DNA of 5,018 nucleotides. Source: an uncultured Dyadobacter sp. GTDB lineage: Bacteria; Bacteroidota; Bacteroidia; Cytophagales; Spirosomataceae. Where the stretch lies: contig CAMLNK010000410.1 in assembly GCA_946481035.1 (NCBI GenBank), positions 1 to 5,018 of the forward strand, in the 5' to 3' direction. This document shows, one piece after another, positions 1 through 5,018 of this stretch. The notes under the pieces were generated by a model, which saw only the letters and a program-made list of their open reading frames with translations, was not told where the DNA came from and ran no database searches. Position 1 is the stretch's first letter. Every line of letters starts with the position of its first letter. Made by a program: the position numbers and the translations under genes.

Positions 1-1
1 T

Positions 2-85
2 ACCGGAAAATCAACCATTAATGCATTAAAATTCAGGAAGGAAGGGGCAAAGCCGACATTTCAGAGTCGTGTACTAGGGTTTTAA
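2..85 (+). CDS. possible 3' end of an unidentified gene entering from the left
   Basis: A reading frame is open from the left edge for 27 codons and stops at TAA 83-85; the peptide ends in QSRVLGF. The other two plus-strand frames stop within the first 30 bases. If real, this is the C-terminus of a gene that converges on the folate cyclo-ligase and overlaps its last 12 bases (74-85). The peptide is basic and polar (KFRKEGAKP). I do not recognise the family, and 27 open codons can occur by chance. The TGKST near the start resembles part of a nucleotide-binding loop, but it lies too close to the C-terminus to be one. An alternative is plain intergenic sequence. Extending the window leftwards would settle it. 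Confidence 0.35.
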   Translation, partial: TGKSTINALKFRKEGAKPTFQSRVLGF

Positions 86-667
86 GTTTTTGAAATCATA
101 TAACCTTTCGGGAGTAATACACGCATCGAGTGGAATGTCAAACTCATCGATGTCCGCTATTTCATCCACTTCTTCAAATAATGAAAGGCCCATTTTGATG
201 CATTCGGGGCGGGTTTGAGGCAGGAAGCGGTCGTAATAGCCGCCACCATAGCCAACGCGGTAACCTTTGCGGTCAAACGCAAGCAGCGGGACGAGTACAA
301 TGTCAATTTCTTCGGGTTGGATTTTCTCAGAACTCACCGGGTCCGGCTCGGGAATGCGCCATTGATTGGTAACCAGGTGTGTGTGCGGCGTTAGCAAATA
401 ATGCTCCATTTCGCGTGTACCGGGGATAATGTAGGGCGCAGCGACGCGCATAGTCGGAAACGATTTTCTTAACATATCGATAATCCCGAACGTATCTACC
501 TCCTGCGCATTGAGCTGGGGCAAAAATGTGTGCAGGGCCCGAAATGTCTTTCCATGGAGATATTTTTCAAGATTCAAGGCAATGAGGGCATTTTGTTCAG
601 CCACCCCGGCTTCGCCGGCTTCCTTTCTTTTTTGTAAAAATTCCTTGCGCAATGCAGCCTTTTTCAT
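74..667 (-). CDS. 5-formyltetrahydrofolate cyclo-ligase (5,10-methenyltetrahydrofolate synthetase)
   Basis: This 197-residue cytosolic enzyme is predicted to convert 5-formyltetrahydrofolate to 5,10-methenyltetrahydrofolate using ATP, returning a storage or inhibitory folate to the one-carbon pool. The length is typical of the family (E. coli YgfA/Fau, human MTHFS). The N-terminus has the family pattern KAALRKEFLQKRK (residues 3-15), where Lys and Arg contact nucleotide phosphates. Residues 104-108 (RIPEP) match the usual IPEP segment. The signature RVGYGGGYYDRFL lies at residues 137-149, preceded by a hydrophobic strand and FDRKG (131-135). Residues 177-184 (DIPLDACI) match the conserved C-terminal DxPLD segment. 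The start is fixed: an in-frame TAG (plus-strand 674-676) lies two codons upstream of the ATG. No Shine-Dalgarno is visible, as is usual in Bacteroidota. It is divergent from icd and stands alone on its strand. No downstream terminator hairpin is apparent. Confidence 0.95.
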   Translation of the reverse strand: MKKAALRKEFLQKRKEAGEAGVAEQNALIALNLEKYLHGKTFRALHTFLPQLNAQEVDTFGIIDMLRKSFPTMRVAAPYIIPGTREMEHYLLTPHTHLVTNQWRIPEPDPVSSEKIQPEEIDIVLVPLLAFDRKGYRVGYGGGYYDRFLPQTRPECIKMGLSLFEEVDEIADIDEFDIPLDACITPERLYDFKNLKP

Positions 668-731
668 CGGATACTATCGTCTTTTTGGGGATGTAATCGG
701 AGGAAATTTCGCCTTTTTATTCTATTGTTCG

Positions 732-739
732 TACTTTCA
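732..739 (+). promoter_or_regulatory. candidate -7 element for icd
   Basis: TACTTTCA fits TAnnTT of the Bacteroidota primary sigma factor element TAnnTTTG and differs in the last two positions. No convincing TTG -33 element lies 19-21 bp upstream; the sequence there is TTTCG. It lies about 45 bp before the icd start codon, a reasonable leader length. Another promoter in the same interval is possible. Confidence 0.25.
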
Positions 740-744
740 CGGTC

Positions 745-758
745 TGATTTCAAAATCA
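745..758. repeat. 14-bp dyad, possible operator
   Basis: TGATTT and AAATCA are perfect inverted copies separated by CA. The dyad lies between the divergent genes, 26 bp upstream of the icd start codon. The half-sites recall Crp/Fnr-type TGA...TCA sites, but the spacing (TGA-N8-TCA) differs from the usual N6. It could be a regulator-binding site or chance in an A+T-rich stretch. Confidence 0.25.
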
Positions 759-783
759 TTAACTATTGTATAGAATTTAAGAC

Positions 784-1995
784 ATGAGCAAAATTAAAGT
801 TGACAATCCCGTCGTAGAACTGGATGGCGATGAAATGACCCGCATCATCTGGAAGTTTATCAAGGAAAAACTGATCCTCCCTTACATCGATGTAGATATT
901 AAATACTACGACTTGGGTATCGAGTACCGCGACGAGACCAATGACCAGGTGACGATCGACGCTGCCAACGCTATCAAAGAATACGGCGTGGGTATCAAAT
1001 GCGCAACGATCACTCCTGACGAGGACCGTGTGAAAGAGTTCAACTTGAAGCAAATGTGGAAATCGCCAAACGGAACCATCCGCAACATCCTCGATGGTAC
1101 TGTGTTCCGTGAGCCGATCGTAATGAGCAATGTGCCTCGCCTGGTTACCAACTGGACAGCTCCGATTATCGTAGGTCGTCACGCATTTGGTGACCAATAC
1201 CGCGCTACCGACTTCGTTGTACCAGGAAAAGGCAAACTGACCATCAAATTCGAAGGCGAAGACGGACAAGTGATCGAGCACGAAGTGTACCAATTCAAAG
1301 GTGCCGGTGTAGCGATGGGTATGTACAACATCGACGAGTCGATCCGCGGCTTTGCGCGTTCATGCTTCAACGTAGCTTTGGACAAAGGATGGCCTTTGTA
1401 CCTGTCTACCAAAAACACGATCCTTAAAAAATACGACGGCCGCTTCAAGGATATCTTCCAGGAAGTGTACGAAAACGAATACAAAGGAAAAGTACATTAC
1501 GAGCACCGTCTGATCGACGACATGGTGGCTTCCGCATTGAAATGGGAAGGTAACTTTGTATGGGCTTGTAAAAACTACGACGGTGACGTTCAGTCGGATA
1601 CCGTTGCGCAAGGTTTCGGTTCACTGGGTCTGATGACTTCAACTTTGGTTACGCCGGATGGCAAAGTAATGGAAGCTGAGGCAGCACACGGAACTGTAAC
1701 CCGTCACTACCGCGAGCACCAGAAAGGCAAGCCAACTTCCACTAACCCAATCGCTTCCATTTTCGCATGGACCCGCGGTCTGGCATTCCGTGGTAAGCTT
1801 GACAACAACCAGCCGCTGATCGACTTCGCTAACGCTTTGGAAAAAGTGTGTATCGAAACTGTGGAAGGCGGACAAATGACCAAGGATTTGGCTATCGGTC
1901 TCCACGGAAACGATGTGAAACATGGTGAGCACTACCTGTACACAGAGGAGTTCCTGGAAGCTATCGATACCAATTTGAAAGCTGCATTGGCATAA
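784..1995 (+). CDS. icd: NADP-dependent isocitrate dehydrogenase (eukaryote-like homodimeric type)
   Basis: This 403-residue cytosolic enzyme oxidatively decarboxylates isocitrate to 2-oxoglutarate, making NADPH and CO2 in the TCA cycle with Mg2+ or Mn2+. It aligns almost without gaps over its first half with human IDH1/IDH2, not with the E. coli Icd type. Human IDH1 catalytic positions are present: T77, S94 in KSPNGTIR (93-100), R100, R109, R132 in [10 protein letters not shown] (131-140), Y139 and K210 (human K212). Metal-binding aspartates are D245 in LIDDM, and D268 and D272 in DGDVQSD. NADP selectivity is supported by R307-H308 in GTVTRHYR (human R314/H315) and N321 in TSTNPIAS. The isocitrate/isopropylmalate dehydrogenase signature NYDGDVQSD starts at 264. 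No signal or targeting peptide is seen. Codon use is strongly biased to C-ending codons for Asn, Asp and Ile, suggesting high expression. There is no Shine-Dalgarno before the ATG. A strong terminator follows the stop, so it is probably monocistronic. Confidence 0.97.
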   Translation: MSKIKVDNPVVELDGDEMTRIIWKFIKEKLILPYIDVDIKYYDLGIEYRDETNDQVTIDAANAIKEYGVGIKCATITPDEDRVKEFNLKQMWKSPNGTIRNILDGTVFREPIVMSNVPRLVTNWTAPIIVGRHAFGDQYRATDFVVPGKGKLTIKFEGEDGQVIEHEVYQFKGAGVAMGMYNIDESIRGFARSCFNVALDKGWPLYLSTKNTILKKYDGRFKDIFQEVYENEYKGKVHYEHRLIDDMVASALKWEGNFVWACKNYDGDVQSDTVAQGFGSLGLMTSTLVTPDGKVMEAEAAHGTVTRHYREHQKGKPTSTNPIASIFAWTRGLAFRGKLDNNQPLIDFANALEKVCIETVEGGQMTKDLAIGLHGNDVKHGEHYLYTEEFLEAIDTNLKAALA

Positions 1996-2014
1996 TAACC
2001 ACATTTAGTGGTAC

Positions 2015-2052
2015 AAAGCCATCGGTTTCGCGAGAAGCCGGTGGCTTTTTTT
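2015..2052 (+). terminator. intrinsic terminator of icd
   Basis: AAAGCCATCGGTTTC (2015-2029) pairs with GAAGCCGGTGGCTTT (2034-2048) over 15 consecutive base pairs, two of them T-G wobbles. The stem closes on the stable GNRA-type tetraloop GCGA (2030-2033), itself closed by a C-G pair. Seven T (2046-2052) form the tail, three of them shared with the stem. It starts 20 bp after the icd stop. The opposite strand has no comparable T run after the stem, so it should act mainly on rightward transcription. This separates icd from the outer-membrane protein gene. Confidence 0.9.
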
Positions 2053-2081
2053 GTGGCAGGTATTATTTTAATATATATTAC
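2051..2081 (+). promoter_or_regulatory. candidate promoter of the Omp85-family gene
   Basis: A TTG at 2051-2053, overlapping the end of the terminator T tract, is followed after 20 bp by TATATTAC at 2074-2081. This resembles the Bacteroidota TTG-N19-21-TAnnTTTG arrangement, with a poor match in the last two bases. The terminator just upstream means a promoter is needed here. Initiation near 2088 would leave a leader of about 20 nt before the GTG at 2110. The stretch is A+T-rich, so chance matches are likely. Confidence 0.3.
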
Positions 2082-2109
2082 TGGGAATGTACTTAACAAA
2101 CCCGACCTG

Positions 2110-3357
2110 GTGATCAAGGCTTTTTACATAACAACTGTGCTCATTGTGCTCACTATAAATGGTTTGCAAGCCGGAAATTATGTGACAGTGGCCCAAGTTG
2201 CTGCACAGGACACCGTGGCCCTTGCCGATTCTGCTCAAAAAGTGATGCAAAAAGACCTGATCGATGTGCTCAGGCAGTGGAAATCGAAGGACAAATCAGA
2301 TTCGGTACGCATTCCGAAGATCAAGTCCGGCAAGCCGATCTTTTCGCTCGTACCTGCGGGTGGGTACACGCTCTCGTCCGGGCTTACGGGCTCACTCAAT
2401 GCGAACATCGCATTCTACACGAGCAATCCCAAAACGACCAACATTTCAAGCATTACCACCAATTTTATTTACACCGAATACAAGCAAATGACGATCCCCG
2501 TCCAGGCCAACATCTGGACGCGGCATAATAACTACAATTTTGTGGTCGACTGGCGGTTTTTCAAATACCCGCAGGATACCTATGGCCTGGGTTCCGATTC
2601 CAAACTGCGTGATGCTACGGGTTTAAAATACAAGCACTTGCGCTTGCATCAGACGGTTTTGAAGAAAATCGGTAAGTCGTTCTTTGTGGGTTTGGGATTT
2701 GCCTATGACAAAAGGTGGCAGATCATGCAGACCGATAAGGAGGAAAAGCTGAACCAGGACATTAAGGATTATGGATTGGGACACAAATCGTCGTCCGTGG
2801 GGCCGCTTGTCACGGTTGCTTATGACAGCCGGACGAACTCCATTAACCCGCTCAAAGGTTTTTACAGCAACGTCCAGTTCCGCCCGAACATGAAATCGCT
2901 TGGCAGCACCAACAGTTGGCAATCCGTCGTGATCGACGTTCGTCGTTACTTCAACCTCCCGCGCGGCAGCCAGAACACCCTTGCATTCTGGAACTACAAC
3001 TGGCTCACCATCGGCAAGCCGCCCTACCTCGACCTTCCCGCCACCGGCTGGGACCCGACCAACAACATCGGCCGGGGCTACATTCAGGGGCGCTTCCGCA
3101 GTACCAATCTGCTCTATTTCGAAACCGAATACCGCTTTGCACTGACCAAAAACGGCCTTTTCGGCGGAGTGCTCTTTGCCAATGCGCAAAGTGTTTCGGA
3201 CTGGCCTTCCAAAAGCTTCCGGCGCATTGCACCTGCGGGAGGGCTAGGCATTCGCATCAAGGTGAATAAGACCTCCGGGGCTAATATTGCGATTGATTAT
3301 GGGTTTGGAATGGACGGGTCGCGGGGGTTGTTTGTGAATTTGGGGGAGGTGTTTTGA
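2110..3357 (+). CDS. secreted Omp85-family outer-membrane beta-barrel protein without POTRA domains (BamA/TamA-like)
   Basis: The product (415 residues from the chosen start) is predicted to be an outer-membrane barrel of the bacterial surface antigen (D15/Omp85) family. From GTG 2110 it opens as M-I-K followed by a hydrophobic stretch to residue 18 and LQA at 19-21, a plausible Sec signal peptide. Cleavage could be at 21/22, or at AA/QDT (32/33), which would give an N-terminal Gln. A short polar, partly helical segment (about 43-57) precedes the barrel, which begins near residue 77. Omp85 landmarks are YDSRTNSINPLKGFY (238-252), the RGY motif in GRGYIQGRFR (321-330) followed by an EYRF strand, AGGLGIRIKV (376-385), and a C-terminal aromatic residue in a beta-signal-like end (GLFVNLGEVF). 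There is no room for the usual POTRA repeats, so a role as BamA itself is unlikely. Short Omp85 proteins of this kind are known in Bacteroidota; transport or enzymatic role is unknown. The frame stays open upstream to 2008, but that part runs through the icd terminator and no in-frame ATG precedes codon 46 of this reading. The start is therefore the least certain part. Confidence 0.85.
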   Translation: MIKAFYITTVLIVLTINGLQAGNYVTVAQVAAQDTVALADSAQKVMQKDLIDVLRQWKSKDKSDSVRIPKIKSGKPIFSLVPAGGYTLSSGLTGSLNANIAFYTSNPKTTNISSITTNFIYTEYKQMTIPVQANIWTRHNNYNFVVDWRFFKYPQDTYGLGSDSKLRDATGLKYKHLRLHQTVLKKIGKSFFVGLGFAYDKRWQIMQTDKEEKLNQDIKDYGLGHKSSSVGPLVTVAYDSRTNSINPLKGFYSNVQFRPNMKSLGSTNSWQSVVIDVRRYFNLPRGSQNTLAFWNYNWLTIGKPPYLDLPATGWDPTNNIGRGYIQGRFRSTNLLYFETEYRFALTKNGLFGGVLFANAQSVSDWPSKSFRRIAPAGGLGIRIKVNKTSGANIAIDYGFGMDGSRGLFVNLGEVF

Positions 3358-3364
3358 GTCGCCA
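3358..3364. other. 7-bp gap between convergent stop codons
   Basis: The outer-membrane protein gene ends at TGA 3355-3357 and the rtcB gene, read leftwards, ends with TGA at 3367-3365. No hairpin with a T tract fits in the gap. GGGAGG (3344-3349) and CCTCCC (3370-3375) could pair around a 20-nt loop, but without a T tail on either side. The two transcripts probably overlap at their 3' ends. Confidence 0.6.
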
Positions 3365-4891
3365 TCAATCCTCCCTTCCCTCCTTCCGATTCGCATCCGC
3401 CATCCTGACGATCTTAGGCGAAAACTTCGCCAGCACGTGCACCAGCTCCGATTGCGCGGCAATCACATCGTCAATATTCTTGTAAACCATCGGCGATTCG
3501 TCCAGGTCTCCGCCAATGAGCTGAATACCATTGTCTTGTAGAATCTTATTCATTTGGCTGCGGGTCGTCGTGGTGAATGCTTTCGTGCGCGACATCACGC
3601 GGCCGGCGCCGTGCGAGGCGGAGTTGATAGAGGCAGCATTGGCTTTGCCGCGGATCACATAACCCGGCTGACTCATCGAACCCGGGATAATGCCCAGTTC
3701 GTCGCTGCCGGCTGGCGTGGCGCCTTTGCGGTGGACGATTACCTCGCGGCCGTCGGCGAGCTTTTCCTTCCAGGCGAAATTGTGATGGTTTTCGATGATC
3801 TTCAAAGGCTTTTCGCCCAGTGATTTGGCCATTTTGTTGTGGATTTCGTGGTGGTTGGCCGAGGCATAGTCGCCTGCGAGGTTCATCGCGATCCAGTATT
3901 CCTGACCTTCTTCCGTATTTAAATCCAGCCAGGCTAAATGCGCAGCTTGTTTGGGCAATACCGTTTTTTGCATCGCCAGTTTGGAATAATAGTTGGCGAT
4001 GGTACCACCGAAACCGCGTGAGCCGGAGTGGGAAAGTAGCGAGAGATATTCGCCTTTAGGTAAACTCAAAAGCGGATCGTTTTCAAATACTTCCACAATG
4101 CCCCATTCTACGAAGTGATTACCAGTACCCGACGTTCCCAACTGACGGTAGGCCTTGTCTTTCAGCGAACGGATCGTTTTGGTTGCCTCCCATTCTGGCT
4201 GATCCATGATGCTTTCGTCGTACTTCCTGGCGGTTTCGCCTCCCATGCCGAATTTGGTGTTTTCGGTGAGGATCTTTTTCAGAAAATGCGGCTCACGTTT
4301 GAGGTAGTCGGTGGGAATGTCGAATACGGACATGCACATGCGGCAGGCAATGTCGACGCCTACTGCATAGGGAATTACCTTATCGGCTTCCGTGGCGAGT
4401 ACGCCGCCGATAGGTAAGCCGTAGCCTTGGTGCGCATCGGGCATTAATGCGCCGGCGACCGATATGGGTAAGCTAACGGCGGTTTCCATTTGGAGTAATG
4501 CACCTTCTTCAATGTGCTCTTTCCCGAAAACGGCGTAATGCAGCTTGTCATCCCGCAGGTTGAAGGTACTCCTTTGCTGCGGCTCTTTCTCTTCCAAAGT
4601 CAGTACAGCTTCTTCATTTACAAGCAGTTCCTTTCCATCTTCTGTCAGGGAAATTTCGGTACCGGCCTTTTTAAGGTCAAAAACGGTTTTTGCCAGATTA
4701 GTGACCTTATTTTTGGAATAGGCATATTTCTTAGGGTCGCTCAGCATTTTGACGAGCATCAGCAATACCTTCTCTTTCGGGTATTTCGCACGCTCGTGCA
4801 GGAAGTTCGCGACGCGCAGGAACGCGGCATGAAGGTTTTCAGGCACATTGGCCAGGAAAATGATTTCTTCGATGGTGATTGGTGTGTCCAT
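3365..4891 (-). CDS. rtcB: RtcB-family RNA ligase (3'-phosphate/5'-OH, GTP-dependent)
   Basis: The product (508 residues) belongs to the RtcB family, which joins RNA 2',3'-cyclic phosphate or 3'-phosphate ends to 5'-OH ends with GTP and Mn2+, in RNA repair or tRNA splicing. Recognisable segments are MPDAHQGYGLPIGG (150-163); GVDIACRM (178-185), with metal-binding D180 and C183; LGTSGTGNHFVEW (251-263), with N258, H259 and E262; SHSGSRGFGG (287-296), with H288; HHNFAWKE (369-376), with H370; HRKGATPA (387-394); IPGSMSQPGY (402-411); and SASHGAGR (424-431), whose H427 matches the histidine that is guanylylated in Pyrococcus horikoshii (H404). All catalytic and metal positions are kept, so it should be active. 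Several flanking residues differ from the usual forms (GCGM is ACRM; NRQ is NHH at 346-348). The N-terminus is roughly 85-105 residues longer than in P. horikoshii or E. coli RtcB. The ATG at 4891 is preferred; an in-frame TTG at 4924 would add 11 residues and is less likely. No archease or RNA 3'-cyclase gene is in view. Confidence 0.93.
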   Translation of the reverse strand: MDTPITIEEIIFLANVPENLHAAFLRVANFLHERAKYPKEKVLLMLVKMLSDPKKYAYSKNKVTNLAKTVFDLKKAGTEISLTEDGKELLVNEEAVLTLEEKEPQQRSTFNLRDDKLHYAVFGKEHIEEGALLQMETAVSLPISVAGALMPDAHQGYGLPIGGVLATEADKVIPYAVGVDIACRMCMSVFDIPTDYLKREPHFLKKILTENTKFGMGGETARKYDESIMDQPEWEATKTIRSLKDKAYRQLGTSGTGNHFVEWGIVEVFENDPLLSLPKGEYLSLLSHSGSRGFGGTIANYYSKLAMQKTVLPKQAAHLAWLDLNTEEGQEYWIAMNLAGDYASANHHEIHNKMAKSLGEKPLKIIENHHNFAWKEKLADGREVIVHRKGATPAGSDELGIIPGSMSQPGYVIRGKANAASINSASHGAGRVMSRTKAFTTTTRSQMNKILQDNGIQLIGGDLDESPMVYKNIDDVIAAQSELVHVLAKFSPKIVRMADANRKEGRED

Positions 4892-4953
4892 AAACAAATA
4901 TCGTTGTCGGGCCTGCCATTTCAAGCAAAAACGGTGTGCCGCCTGCTAAGTAA

Positions 4954-4992
4954 TGCATTGCCGATAAATCTTTCTAAACATAATACAATGCA
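4954..4992. repeat. 7-bp inverted repeat with 25-bp spacer upstream of rtcB
   Basis: TGCATTG (4954-4960) and CAATGCA (4986-4992) are exact inverted copies that bracket the candidate rtcB -7 element. The left arm lies within a small palindrome, AATGCATT (4952-4959). It could be a regulator site acting on both divergent promoters, or chance. Confidence 0.2.
4975..4982 (-). promoter_or_regulatory. candidate -7 element for rtcB
   Basis: Read on the minus strand the sequence is TATGTTTA, one base from TAnnTTTG. The expected -33 position, about 20 bp upstream, is a T run without a clear TTG. The resulting leader before the ATG at 4891 would be about 75-80 nt. It is a weak prediction in an A+T-rich stretch. 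Confidence 0.25.
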
Positions 4993-5008
4993 ACTGTTAA
5001 AAAAGCCG

Positions 5009-5016
5009 TACCTTTG
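5009..5016 (+). promoter_or_regulatory. Bacteroidota -7 promoter element for a gene right of the window
   Basis: TACCTTTG is a perfect match to TAnnTTTG, recognised by the primary sigma factor of Bacteroidota, and its GTACCTTTGC context is the form commonly seen in this phylum. The -33 region is imperfect: ATG at 4988-4990 with an 18-bp spacer is the nearest to TTG. The start of transcription would fall at or just past the window end, so the gene served is not visible. Confidence 0.55.
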
Positions 5017-5018
5017 CG

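Larger units (their letters stand above)
668..783. promoter_or_regulatory. divergent intergenic region between the folate cyclo-ligase gene and icd
   Basis: These 116 bp must hold the promoters for both flanking genes. The best candidate for icd is TACTTTCA at 732-739, which resembles the Bacteroidota -7 consensus TAnnTTTG but ends in CA and has no good TTG about 20 bp upstream. It would leave an untranslated leader of roughly 40 nt. For the minus strand, a weak match (TGATTTTG, plus positions 751-758 read in reverse) would leave a leader of about 80 nt. A 14-bp dyad, TGATTT-CA-AAATCA, at 745-758 overlaps that element and lies just downstream of the icd candidate. The region as a promoter zone is certain by position; the individual elements are weak. 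Confidence 0.5.
4892..5018. other. intergenic region upstream of rtcB, probably divergent
   Basis: These 127 bp contain no convincing gene. They hold a possible leftward promoter for rtcB (4975-4982), a 7-bp inverted repeat (4954-4960 and 4986-4992) and a strong rightward -7 element at the very edge. The arrangement implies a plus-strand gene starting just beyond the window. Confidence 0.6.

Noticed and set aside
1..18. Minus-strand ATG at position 18 reading off the left edge
   Set aside because: Only six codons are visible, so a gene start cannot be supported.
2..19. TGKSTI as a Walker A nucleotide-binding loop
   Set aside because: It is about 25 residues from the stop codon, which leaves no room for a P-loop fold, and the preceding glycines are not visible.
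763..1293. A long minus-strand open frame (176 codons) opposite icd
   Set aside because: It lies wholly antisense to a clearly conserved enzyme, has no family resemblance, and arises from the codon bias of icd.
2623..3189. A 188-codon minus-strand open frame opposite the outer-membrane barrel gene
   Set aside because: It is a shadow of the Omp85 frame; the sense frame has the signal peptide and barrel motifs.
3344..3375. GGGAGG/CCTCCC pairing as a bidirectional terminator
   Set aside because: The stem is 6 bp with a 20-nt loop and there is no T tract on either side.
4115..4417. Plus-strand open frames opposite rtcB (also 3554-3823 and 3820-4059)
   Set aside because: They overlap the conserved RtcB coding region antisense and show no recognisable protein features.
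4895..4902. GATATTTG on the minus strand as an rtcB promoter element
   Set aside because: It lies only 3 bp from the ATG, so transcription would begin inside the coding region.
4889..4924. TTG at 4924 as the rtcB start, adding 11 residues
   Set aside because: The ATG at 4891 is a better start, and the added residues (rich in Arg and Gln) resemble no conserved RtcB N-terminus.

Overview
The window looks like an ordinary chromosomal segment of a Bacteroidota bacterium, probably of the order Cytophagales; a Dyadobacter-like genome would fit, but the genus is a guess. Four things point this way. No start codon has a recognisable Shine-Dalgarno sequence. The right edge carries a clean Bacteroidota-type -7 promoter element (TACCTTTG). 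The isocitrate dehydrogenase is of the eukaryote-like NADP type. The outer-membrane protein is an Omp85 barrel without visible POTRA domains.

Layout, left to right. Positions 2-85 (+) hold what may be the last 27 codons of a gene entering from the left. A 5-formyltetrahydrofolate cyclo-ligase follows on the minus strand (74-667), tail to tail with it. A 116-bp divergent intergenic region (668-783) separates that gene from icd, an NADP-dependent isocitrate dehydrogenase (784-1995, +). Just after icd is a strong intrinsic terminator: a 15-bp stem, a GCGA tetraloop and seven T. Next is a secreted Omp85-family beta-barrel protein, best read from a GTG at 2110 to 3357 (+). It meets, tail to tail with only 7 bp between the stops, an RtcB-family RNA ligase on the minus strand (3365-4891). 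The last 127 bp form another divergent intergenic region; its + strand promoter serves a gene beyond the window.

The genes do not form an obvious pathway: one-carbon folate salvage, the TCA cycle, an outer-membrane barrel and RNA ligation/repair. Each appears to be its own transcription unit, because strands alternate and a terminator separates the only two genes that run in the same direction. There are no signs of mobile elements, CRISPR arrays, tRNA or rRNA genes.

I found no convincing undescribed system. The parts most worth a second look are the RtcB protein, which keeps the metal ligands and the guanylylated histidine but has altered surrounding motifs, an N-terminal extension and a modified C-terminus, and the POTRA-less Omp85 barrel with its non-ATG start.
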